From assembly GCA_004297765.1 (NCBI GenBank), contig SCTZ01000079.1, positions 1-57,120 of the forward strand: a stretch of 57,120 nt of DNA, read 5' to 3'. Numbering within the stretch: the first letter of the stretch is position 1; every line of letters starts with the position of its first letter. Below are positions 46,590 through 54,126 of the stretch, in pieces. This stretch comes from Chloroflexota bacterium (GTDB taxonomy: Bacteria > Chloroflexota > Dehalococcoidia > FW602-bin16). The notes under the pieces are model-generated. The model searched no databases, was not told the DNA's origin, and worked only from the letters and a program-made list of their open reading frames with translations. A program made the position numbers and the translations under genes.

Positions 46590-47597
46590 TTAGAACCCGC
46601 TCGACGGTTGCGACCTCATGCGCAGCAGCTTATCGAACCTGTGGTTAGACTCCAGGATGCGCACCGTGCCCGAGCGGGCGCGGGCGGCCAAGGAATAGGT
46701 GTGGGCGCCCTCGGTGGTGTATTGCACGCCGCGCAGAAGCTCGCCGTCGGTTACGCCCGTGGCGGCGAAGAAGATGTCTTCGCCATTCACCAGATTGTCG
46801 ATGGTCAGCACGCGGTCGAAGTCGAGTCCTTTCGCCTGTCCCTGCAGGCGGTCCTGTTCGTTGCGGGGCCACAGCTTGCACTGGATCTCGCCGCCCAGGC
46901 ATTTGAGCGCGCAGGCCGTGATCACGGCCTCGGGGGCGCCTCCGATGCCCATCAACACGTCCATGCCCGTTCCTTCCATGGCCGGCATGAGTCCGCCGGC
47001 GATGTCGCCGTGGGAGATCAGCTTGATACGGGCGCCGGTTTCCCGGATCTCCCCGATGAGCTGCTTGTGGCGATCGCGGTCCAGCACTACGACCGTCAGG
47101 TCTTCGATGCGCAGGCGTTTGGCCCGCGCGACGTTGCGCAGGTTCTCGGCCACAGAAGCGTCGATGTCGATGGCTCCGCGAGCCGCGGGACCCACGGCGA
47201 TCTTGTTCATGTAGAAAACGCCGGTCGGGTCGAAGAGGGCGCCCCGCTCGGCAATGGCGATGGCCGAGATGGCGTTGGGAAGCCCGTTGGCCAGAAGCGT
47301 CGTCCCATCGATCGGGTCCACGGCCACGTCAACGTGGGGAGCTGCTCCGTTGCCTACCTGCTCGCCGTTGAAAAGCATGGGAGCCTCGTCCTTCTCTCCC
47401 TCGCCGATGACCACCACCCCGTCCATGCCGACCCAGCGCAGAGCGTGGCGCATGGCGTCCACTGCGGCCTGATCGGCCGCCTCGCGGTTGCCGCGTCCCA
47501 TCCAGCGGGCAGCGTCCAGCGCAGCCGCCTCGGTTACCCGTATCAGTTCAAAGGCAAGGTTGCGATCCATTCTCTCCCGCACGTCGTTCATCCTCAC
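46590..47597 (-). CDS. glpX: Fructose-1,6-bisphosphatase class II
   Basis: A 335-residue GlpX-type phosphatase that makes fructose 6-phosphate in gluconeogenesis. The metal and substrate motifs are present: GEGEKDEAPML, DVAVDPIDGTTLLANG, and GIGGAPEAVITACALKCLGG. Length is normal for the family. The start is GTG (47597) or the ATG two codons later; neither has a clear binding site. It is downstream of a J-like and a small membrane protein gene on the same strand. Confidence 0.93.
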   Translation of the reverse strand: MRMNDVRERMDRNLAFELIRVTEAAALDAARWMGRGNREAADQAAVDAMRHALRWVGMDGVVVIGEGEKDEAPMLFNGEQVGNGAAPHVDVAVDPIDGTTLLANGLPNAISAIAIAERGALFDPTGVFYMNKIAVGPAARGAIDIDASVAENLRNVARAKRLRIEDLTVVVLDRDRHKQLIGEIRETGARIKLISHGDIAGGLMPAMEGTGMDVLMGIGGAPEAVITACALKCLGGEIQCKLWPRNEQDRLQGQAKGLDFDRVLTIDNLVNGEDIFFAATGVTDGELLRGVQYTTEGAHTYSLAARARSGTVRILESNHRFDKLLRMRSQPSSGF

Positions 47598-47648
47598 TAT
47601 TGCTATGATTTTTCTATGCTATAGCTGATAGCAAGGAGGATGCCACTG

Positions 47649-48041
47649 TTACATGGCCCAGAAGAACAGCTCGCGCAGGTAGCTATCCAGCCGATCAAGC
47701 CGGACCGGCTCCACGCGAAATCCATTCACGGTCGTGCTGGGCAGCGCATCTGGCAGGGGTAGGGGACCTAGAAGGCGTTTAGACAATGAGACGGAGCCCT
47801 GTTGAACGAGCCCTTGCAGATCGAAGGTGGAGGGGATGCTGTCTCGCCAGCCTTGCGCGTTGTCCAGCGCGGTGTATAGGAAGCTCAGTGGGTCGCCTCT
47901 GTGGAGTTGCTGAGCCACTGTCTCGACCTGCGCACTGGTCTGAGTTGACTGGCTGGGTGGCGTGGTCGACATCAGACGCACCGCGACCAACGCGAGAATG
48001 AGAAAGAAGCCGACGCCGTACTGGAGACCCCTAGGCCACAT
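47649..48041 (-). CDS. Small membrane-anchored protein of unknown function
   Basis: The 130-residue product has an N-terminal hydrophobic helix (about 8-24) and a soluble outward domain with no recognised motif. The ATG follows GGAAGGAAAGACGT. It starts 30 bp after the J-like gene, so the two are probably one operon. Confidence 0.6.
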   Translation of the reverse strand: MWPRGLQYGVGFFLILALVAVRLMSTTPPSQSTQTSAQVETVAQQLHRGDPLSFLYTALDNAQGWRDSIPSTFDLQGLVQQGSVSLSKRLLGPLPLPDALPSTTVNGFRVEPVRLDRLDSYLRELFFWAM

Positions 48042-48071
48042 ACGTCTTTCCTTCCTACAACCGCAAGAGTA

Positions 48072-49028
48072 TCAAGAAGCCAGGGCTGTGACCGCGACAG
48101 CAGGAAGCATGCCTGCTAGAACGATGAACGCCAGGCTCTTGTAGTACCAGGGGCTGTGCTCGATGTCGCTGAACGCGCGGGTCTCCACGGCCAGGCACAG
48201 CACACCCACCAGCATCGCTAGCCCCAGGACCACGAGCTTGGGTGCCGGCTGAAAGAGGAAAAAGACGCCCAGGATCGCGAGCAGACCCAGCAACTGCAGC
48301 AGGATGACGCGCAGAAGACTGGGGCTTCGTTTGATCTCGGCTCTCTTGGACGACGATGACCTAGCATTCCCTTGTGGTGTCGATCCGTGGCTGGGCTGTC
48401 CTGTGCGCAGCACGGCCGTTACTTCCAGATCCAGGCGACCGCCAGACCACGTGATCGCGATGCGGTCCTGAGTCAGACCGTAGAAAGGCAATCGCTCGGG
48501 CAACAGTCGTGCGCGCAGGCGCAGTGGGCTTGTCGCTGCGTATCCTCCCCAACCCAGACCGTCGGCCTGCACCTCTAACCAGGCTGGCGTGGCGATGCGC
48601 AGATCGGCCGGGATGGATCGCCCCGCGGGCTCCGCGATCAGCCGGAACTCGTGAACCGGCGCGCCGTAGCTCGCCGCGCCAAAGTAGAGGAAAGGTGGAT
48701 CCGCAAAAAGTCGCACGCCCCGGGACCCACTACGACCCTCGCCGGGTCTGCTCAGCAGAAGGTTGTATTCCGCCCGGCGTTGAGGGTTGCTCAGCACCTC
48801 GTAGGCCTCGTTCAGTTCCCGCGCCTTTTCGTTTCGTAGCTGGTAGCTCAGCTCAGCTTCGGCTCGCAGGCTTGGATCCGCGACAGTGCGTGGATCCAGG
48901 CGAGGCGCATAGCGCGACATGGTCCGCTTGAAGGCCCTGTCGATCTCGGCACGCGTGGCACCGGGTGCCACGTCCAGCAGCCCATAGTAGTCTTTGAGCA
49001 ATCCGCTTGCGCTGTGATAACTCGACAT
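48072..49028 (-). CDS. J-like membrane protein lacking the HPD motif
   Basis: The 318-residue product begins with a J-domain-like segment (about 11-90: DYYGLLDVAPGATRAEID and LNEAYEVLSNPQRRAEYN). The HPD tripeptide that stimulates Hsp70 is replaced (RYAPRLDPRT). A beta-rich middle and three C-terminal hydrophobic helices follow. The ATG at 49028 is set by GAGGG 7 nt upstream; a longer start is ruled out by the terminator hairpin at 49049-49076. It may dock proteins at the membrane without activating DnaK. Confidence 0.8.
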   Translation of the reverse strand: MSSYHSASGLLKDYYGLLDVAPGATRAEIDRAFKRTMSRYAPRLDPRTVADPSLRAEAELSYQLRNEKARELNEAYEVLSNPQRRAEYNLLLSRPGEGRSGSRGVRLFADPPFLYFGAASYGAPVHEFRLIAEPAGRSIPADLRIATPAWLEVQADGLGWGGYAATSPLRLRARLLPERLPFYGLTQDRIAITWSGGRLDLEVTAVLRTGQPSHGSTPQGNARSSSSKRAEIKRSPSLLRVILLQLLGLLAILGVFFLFQPAPKLVVLGLAMLVGVLCLAVETRAFSDIEHSPWYYKSLAFIVLAGMLPAVAVTALAS

Positions 49029-49048
49029 AATCACGCCCTCGCGCACAA

Positions 49049-49076
49049 CAAAAAAACCGACCTCCAAAGGTCGGTT
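49049..49076 (-). terminator. Intrinsic terminator
   Basis: On the minus strand CCGACCT-TTGG-AGGTCGG is followed by eight bases that are nearly all T (TTTTTTTG). This is the clearest rho-independent terminator in the window. Confidence 0.85.
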
Positions 49077-49223
49077 TCGCTATTGGCTCCCCGGGTGCCC
49101 AGCGACCAATCATGGCCCGCACCATCACTTCACCACACCACGCCCGGATCAAAGCCCCCTGCGCTTGGATGCGCTGTACGCGTTATTCAATTGCAATTGT
49201 GGCAAGCTGAGGTCCACCCAGCA
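49049..49223 (-). ncRNA. Candidate structured RNA or regulated leader
   Basis: A transcript of about 175 nt is bounded by a good promoter (49230-49258) and a classic terminator ending at 49049. Internal pairing includes ATTGG/CCAAT around about 49082-49110. There is no open frame with a binding site. It ends only about 20 nt before the J-like gene start, so it is either a small RNA gene or a leader whose terminator gates that gene. It lacks the SRP, T-box and known riboswitch signatures that I can recall. Confidence 0.5.
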
Positions 49224-49229
49224 CTTTGA

Positions 49230-49258
49230 ATACTAGCATAACGGCTGAGGGGGGTCAA
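49230..49258 (-). promoter_or_regulatory. Promoter of the candidate RNA
   Basis: On the minus strand TTGACC (49258-49253) and TAGTAT (49235-49230) are separated by 17 bp. Confidence 0.65.
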
Positions 49259-49340
49259 TAAGAAGACGATTGAGATATGGTTGAAATTCTTGACGCACCA
49301 ATCCCAGCGTCGTTCTGCAAGTGAGATGCCCTGTCGAGCA

Positions 49341-49373
49341 AGACCGCCGCGGTTTCGAAAACCGCGGCGGTCT
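49341..49373 (-). terminator. 15-bp GC-rich hairpin after the PPOX gene
   Basis: Perfect stem AGACCGCCGCGGTTT/AAACCGCGGCGGTCT with a 3-nt loop, about 67 bp after the stop codon at 49440. It is only weakly followed by U residues. Confidence 0.5.
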
Positions 49374-49439
49374 CACACCGTGGTCTCCGGCGTCGATCCG
49401 ACTGCGCTGTTGTAGCAGTGCGGCAAGACTGGCGAAAGA

Positions 49440-49910
49440 TCAAGCCTTCGGTGTGCTCGACGAAGACGGATCACCCGGGAGGTCCCGGCGCCAGATCAGC
49501 GGCTGCTCCTTGCCCGTCCCCGCGTCGGCCGCCAGGTCGATGCGGGTCGAGCGCACGCGGATCAGAGTGAACGTGGGGGCATCCGGAGCGCCGAAGTAGG
49601 GCGTGAGGTCATATTCGAAGCAATTCCAGAGCCGCCTCTTCTCGGCTAGGTCGTCGACTGTCTCGGCCAGCCCTGTGACACGCAGGTGCTGGAAAGCCTC
49701 GTCTACCTCGTAGAACAGTTGCACGCGGGGGTTCTGCTGGATGTGCCGGATCTTGGGTGAGCCCTGCCACGTGGCGATGACCAGATCGTTCCCATCCCAG
49801 GCCGGCTGAACGGGCCGCACCCAGGGTTGCTCGTCCACCGCCGTGGTCAGATAGGCCCGTCCCATCCGCTTTGCCGCCTGATAAACTCTGTGGCGTGTTT
49901 CCTCGTCCAT
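49440..49910 (-). CDS. Pyridoxamine 5'-phosphate oxidase-family flavoprotein
   Basis: A 156-residue split-barrel protein with the family pattern RMGRAYLTTAVDEQPWVRPV and NPRVQLFYEV. Members bind FMN, heme or F420 and have varied redox roles. The C-terminus is low-complexity. It stands between a terminator-like hairpin and the ffh gene. The ATG follows AAGGAGACAGCGGC. Confidence 0.8.
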   Translation of the reverse strand: MDEETRHRVYQAAKRMGRAYLTTAVDEQPWVRPVQPAWDGNDLVIATWQGSPKIRHIQQNPRVQLFYEVDEAFQHLRVTGLAETVDDLAEKRRLWNCFEYDLTPYFGAPDAPTFTLIRVRSTRIDLAADAGTGKEQPLIWRRDLPGDPSSSSTPKA

Positions 49911-49941
49911 GCCGCTGTCTCCTTAGTAGGGGCAGGGCTGC

Positions 49942-51276
49942 TCAGCCGCCGAACATGCCCATCAAGTTGCGAGGGATCTTGCCGCCAGACATCATCTTCA
50001 TCATCTTCTGCATCTGGCGGAACTGATTGAGGAGCTGGTTGACGTCCTGGGGCGTAGTGCCGCTGCCCCGCGCGATGCGGCGTCTGCGGCTGCCATCTAT
50101 CATGTCCGGTTTCTGCCGCTCGCCGGCGGTCATGGACCGAATAATGGCCTCGACGCGCTTGAGCTGGCTCTCATCCAGATCCTTGGCCGGGATCTTCTTC
50201 GCCATGGACGATAGCCCCGGGATCATCTCCATGATCTGTGTCAAGGGTCCCATCTTCTTGATCTGCTGCAACTGATCGAGGAAATCGTCCAGATCGAACG
50301 TCGCGGTGCGCAGCTTCTTCTGCAAGGCCAGCGCCTTCTCCTGGTCCAGGTTGGCCTGGGCCTTCTCGATCAGGCTCAGAACGTCACCCATACCCAGGAT
50401 CCGGGAAGCCAGCCGATCCGGGTAGAATGGCTCCAGCGCGTCCGTCTTCTCGCCCACACCAAGGTACTTGATGGGGACGCCAGTGACGGACTTGATGGAG
50501 AGAGCAGCGCCGCCGCGGGCGTCGCCGTCGACCTTGGTCAGGATCAGTCCGGTCAATCCTACGCGCCCATGGAAGGCTTCCGCCGCACGCACGGCATCCT
50601 GTCCTGTCATGGCGTCCGCGACCAGGAGTACTTCGTGCGGGCTCAACTTATTCTTGATGGACTCCAGCTCGTCCATCTTCATCTCGTCGATGTGCAGGCG
50701 TCCCGCCGTGTCCAGGATGACGAACGACGCGCCGACCTCCCGGGACCTCTTGACGGCGTTTGTGCAGATATCCAGCGGCTTAGCGTTGGTGCCCTCGGAG
50801 TGCACGGGGATATCCAACTGCTTGCCCAACGCCACTAGCTGCGCCACGGCGGCGGGCCGGTACACGTCGGCGGCCACCAGGAGGGTCTTCTGCCCCTGCT
50901 TGCGCAGTTGAACGGCCAGCTTGGCCGCGGTGGTAGTCTTGCCAGATCCCTGCAGACCGACCAGCATGACGATGGTGGGCGGCTGGGAAGCATGCTCGAG
51001 CCGCGAGGCTGTGCCTCCGAGGGTGGCGACCAGCTCGTCGTTGACGATCTTCACCACGTGCTGTCCGGGGGTCAGGCTCTCCAGCACCTCGCTGCCAATG
51101 GACTGCTCACGCACCCGCGCAATGAAGTTCTTGACCACCTTGAAGTTCACATCGGCCTCGAGGAGGGCGATGCGCACCTCCCGCATGGCCTCGTCCACGT
51201 CCTTCTCGGTGAGGCGCCCCTTGCCGGTCAGCTTCTTAAAGACGTTCTGCAGCTTGTCGGAAAGACTCTCGAACAC
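49942..51276 (-). CDS. ffh: Signal recognition particle protein Ffh
   Basis: The 444-residue GTPase targets membrane and secreted proteins together with 4.5S RNA and FtsY. It has the N domain, the G domain with GLQGSGKTTT, DTAGRLHIDE and TKVDGDARGG, and the Met-rich M domain ending MQKMMKMMSGGKIPRNLMGMFGG. GTG start with AGGAG 11 nt upstream. Its stop lies 31 bp before the PPOX start. Confidence 0.96.
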   Translation of the reverse strand: MFESLSDKLQNVFKKLTGKGRLTEKDVDEAMREVRIALLEADVNFKVVKNFIARVREQSIGSEVLESLTPGQHVVKIVNDELVATLGGTASRLEHASQPPTIVMLVGLQGSGKTTTAAKLAVQLRKQGQKTLLVAADVYRPAAVAQLVALGKQLDIPVHSEGTNAKPLDICTNAVKRSREVGASFVILDTAGRLHIDEMKMDELESIKNKLSPHEVLLVADAMTGQDAVRAAEAFHGRVGLTGLILTKVDGDARGGAALSIKSVTGVPIKYLGVGEKTDALEPFYPDRLASRILGMGDVLSLIEKAQANLDQEKALALQKKLRTATFDLDDFLDQLQQIKKMGPLTQIMEMIPGLSSMAKKIPAKDLDESQLKRVEAIIRSMTAGERQKPDMIDGSRRRRIARGSGTTPQDVNQLLNQFRQMQKMMKMMSGGKIPRNLMGMFGG

Positions 51277-51364
51277 GTTTCTGTTGGCTCCTAGCTTGTC
51301 CTGTCCAGAGAATTGTAGCCGCTAGCCGGCAGTCGCGTCAAGGACAGAACGGCGATAAAACTAT

Positions 51365-53773
51365 CTACCCAGCCAGCATCGCGATCGTCACGCCCTCGCC
51401 GCCATCGCGGGGATCGGCGGTGTCGAAGGAGTTGACCAGGGCGTGCTCGGCTAGAATCTGCCGGACAATCTGCCGCAGGGTACCGGTGCCCTTGCCGTGA
51501 ATGATGCGCACGGTGGGGTAGCCTGCCAGGTAGGCGTCGTTGAGGTAGCGATCGAGCTCCGCGAAGACTTCGTCAGCTCGCCGGCCGCGCAGGTCTAGCT
51601 CGTGGCGCGGCAGGACCAGTGCGCGCGGGACGAAGGAGACGTCATGTCGCGGGGCAGGTGGCTCGGGCCGCGGGTGATGCCGCGGATCGGCCGGCCGAAC
51701 CTGGGCGGATTTGAGCCGCACTTTGAAGGCATTGAGCTGAACCTCCACCTCGCCGCGCACGTCCGGCCCGGATAGCAGCCGCCCCGACTCGTTGAGACTC
51801 GGCAGCCAGACGATGTCACCCACGTGCAGCTCTTTCTCTTTGGTCGGCGGAGCCGCCGGGACGGACGAGATGCGCTTGGCGGCCTTCTGGATCTCGGCGT
51901 CGACGCGCTGGACCTCACGGGTGATGGCCGGCGCCTCCTGGGGCGTAACGGGCACCGCGGCCTGCACCTCCAGGCTGGCCACGCGCTCCCGCAGATCCCG
52001 GATCTCCTCCAGCACGGCCAGTCGCGCGGACTCGACGACCTGCGTCCTCTCCTGCTCGAAGTGGCCCAGGCGCTCCTGCAACTGCTCCTGGAGTAGGGCC
52101 ACCGCACGACGTTCCGCCGCCAGCAGCTCGCCCCGGGCCAAGACCTCGTCGCGCTCGGCCTGTATACGCGTCAGCAAGCCCTCCATCTGCTGCTCTGTGG
52201 GCGAAAGCATCTGCCAGGCTTCCTCAACGATGCTGCGCTCTAGCCCCAGCCGACTGGCGATGGCCATGGCGTTGCTGCGTCCGGGCAATCCGATGGCAAG
52301 ACGATAGGTGGGAGCCAGGGTTTCCGTGTCGAACTCCACGCTGGCGTTCTCCACTGCGGGCGTCTCGTTGGCCCAGACCTTCACGGCCCCATAATGGGTG
52401 GTCGCGATGGTCGGTATGCCGCGTCGCATCAGATGCGAGAGCAACGCCCGGGCAAGGGCCGATCCTTCGGTGGGATCGGTGCCCGCCCCAATCTCGTCCA
52501 GCAGGACCAGAGAGCGGTGATCGGCCTCGGTCAGCAACTGCGTGATATTGCGCATGTGCGATCCGAACGTGGAAAGAGACTGTTCGATGCTCTGCTCGTC
52601 CCCGATGTCGGCGTAGATCCCATCGAAGACGGGGAGCTGGCTGCCCTCATCGGCCGGGATCATGAGCCCCGCCTGTGTCATCAAAGCCAGCAGCCCGGTG
52701 GTTTTCAGAGCCACCGTCTTACCGCCCGTGTTGGGACCCGTGATGACCAAAATGAAGAAGCGCTCGCCCATCTCCAGGTCCAGCGGCACGACGTCTCCCG
52801 TCAACAGTGGATGACGGGCATGCACCAGGCGCAGCAAGAAGTCCAGGCGTCCTTCTTCCGGTTGGTCGGTGGACCAGAGGGACGGTCTTTGCTGAATGGT
52901 GGGCAGAATGCCTTCATAACTATTGCCGAAGCGGGCTTTGGCCAGGATCAGGTCGATCTCGGCCAGGCAATCCACGTTAACCTGGAGCGCACGCTCGTAG
53001 CGTCCCACCTGTCGGCTCAGCGAACGAAGAATGCGCTGTGCCTCGCGCTCCTCCTCGGCCAGGATGCGGCGCCAGTTGTTGTTCAGCTCGACGGTGGCCA
53101 AGGGTTCCACGAACAGCGTCGCGCCGCTGGCCGACACATCGTGGACGATGCCCTTCATCTGTCCCTTGCAGTCCGCCTTCAGTGGCAGCACATACCGACC
53201 GTCCCGGAGCCTAATGGTTGGCTCCTGCAGCAACAGATGCCCCTGGCGCGAGTTGACGATGTCGTTGAGCTTCTCGAGAAGGTGCTCATGGGCCTGCTTC
53301 GCGTCCTCGCGCAGGCGCCGCAGCAGCGGGCTGGCCGAGTCGCGCACTTCGGCACGATCGTTGATGCATTCGGCGATGCGCGCCTCCAGCGTAGTGAGAA
53401 CGGTAATACCGCTGGCGATCTCGCCTAGACAGGGCAGAGGCAACCCGAGCTTGGTGATGCTGTTCTTCACCTGCCGGCTGGCGGCCAGCGTGGCGGCGAT
53501 ATCCAGCAGCTCGCGCGGCTCCAGCACGCCATCCAGGGCGGCCCGCCGCACCAGTGGGCGAACGTCGACGGCTCCCCCTACGGAGAGGTCGGACTTGACC
53601 TCCAGCAGACGGCGCGCCTCCGCGGTCTGACATTGCAGGTGGATGACGGCCGCTTCGTCCCAGGAGGGAGTGAGCGCCAGCGCCAGCTCGCGGCTCGCCG
53701 AGAACGACGTCGAGCGCGCCAGCCGCTCCAGTATCTTTGGGAACTCCAGGGACTTGATGGCCTTGTCGATCAA
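51365..53773 (-). CDS. mutS2: Endonuclease MutS2
   Basis: An 802-residue MutS2 with core/lever domains, an ATPase (Walker A TGPNTGGKTVALKT, Walker B LVLLDEIGAGTDP), a coiled-coil-rich segment (about 540-640) and a C-terminal Smr nuclease domain (LDLRGRRADEVFAELDRYL with HGKGTGTLR). Members suppress recombination or rescue collided ribosomes. I place the start at TTG (53773) with GGAG 7 nt upstream, giving ID-KAIKSLEFPKIL as in relatives. A longer reading would add 40 residues unlike the family and overlap the promoter. Confidence 0.93.
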   Translation of the reverse strand: MIDKAIKSLEFPKILERLARSTSFSASRELALALTPSWDEAAVIHLQCQTAEARRLLEVKSDLSVGGAVDVRPLVRRAALDGVLEPRELLDIAATLAASRQVKNSITKLGLPLPCLGEIASGITVLTTLEARIAECINDRAEVRDSASPLLRRLREDAKQAHEHLLEKLNDIVNSRQGHLLLQEPTIRLRDGRYVLPLKADCKGQMKGIVHDVSASGATLFVEPLATVELNNNWRRILAEEEREAQRILRSLSRQVGRYERALQVNVDCLAEIDLILAKARFGNSYEGILPTIQQRPSLWSTDQPEEGRLDFLLRLVHARHPLLTGDVVPLDLEMGERFFILVITGPNTGGKTVALKTTGLLALMTQAGLMIPADEGSQLPVFDGIYADIGDEQSIEQSLSTFGSHMRNITQLLTEADHRSLVLLDEIGAGTDPTEGSALARALLSHLMRRGIPTIATTHYGAVKVWANETPAVENASVEFDTETLAPTYRLAIGLPGRSNAMAIASRLGLERSIVEEAWQMLSPTEQQMEGLLTRIQAERDEVLARGELLAAERRAVALLQEQLQERLGHFEQERTQVVESARLAVLEEIRDLRERVASLEVQAAVPVTPQEAPAITREVQRVDAEIQKAAKRISSVPAAPPTKEKELHVGDIVWLPSLNESGRLLSGPDVRGEVEVQLNAFKVRLKSAQVRPADPRHHPRPEPPAPRHDVSFVPRALVLPRHELDLRGRRADEVFAELDRYLNDAYLAGYPTVRIIHGKGTGTLRQIVRQILAEHALVNSFDTADPRDGGEGVTIAMLAG

Positions 53774-53852
53774 TAACAGGCTCCAGTAAAAGCAGGGCTT
53801 TCTTGCGTTCTCCGGTTGCCCGACGATCCGGCCAACGCAACCGTCAACACCA

Positions 53853-53881
53853 ATTGTAGCATCCGCCCAATTCGCCGGCAA
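53853..53881 (-). promoter_or_regulatory. mutS2 promoter
   Basis: On the minus strand TTGCCG (53881-53876) and TACAAT (53858-53853) are 17 bp apart, with TGC before the -10 box. It supports the downstream TTG start, because a start at 53893 would lie upstream of this promoter's transcript. Confidence 0.65.
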
Positions 53882-53970
53882 AGAACCACACACAGGTCAC
53901 AATCCACCCAAAAGTACCACTCCGTATCCCCCAGATCAACACGATTCGTGGCGGCAAGGACTTGTGCGTC

Positions 53971-53979
53971 TGATATAAT
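53971..53979 (+). promoter_or_regulatory. Extended -10 promoter of the glycoside hydrolase gene
   Basis: TGATATAAT gives a consensus -10 box with the TGn extension. The -35 region is weak. It lies about 150 bp upstream of the chosen start at 54127. Confidence 0.5.
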
Positions 53980-54126
53980 GTCTCGCACCATACGTACCAT
54001 CCTCCGCGCCGTCGGGTGGGAGGATTACTGTGGCAGGGAGAGGGGGTGAGACCGCGCGGGTTGCAAGTACGGGGATCGCTGCCCTGGCTGGAGAGGATCT
54101 TACACTCATGGAGGACGAGGGAGGAA

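Noticed and set aside
49049..49223. SRP (4.5S) RNA, 6S RNA or T-box leader
   Set aside because: The SRP apical GGAAGGNAGCAGC motif and the T-box TGGNACCGCG motif are missing, and I could not draw the long 6S closing stem.
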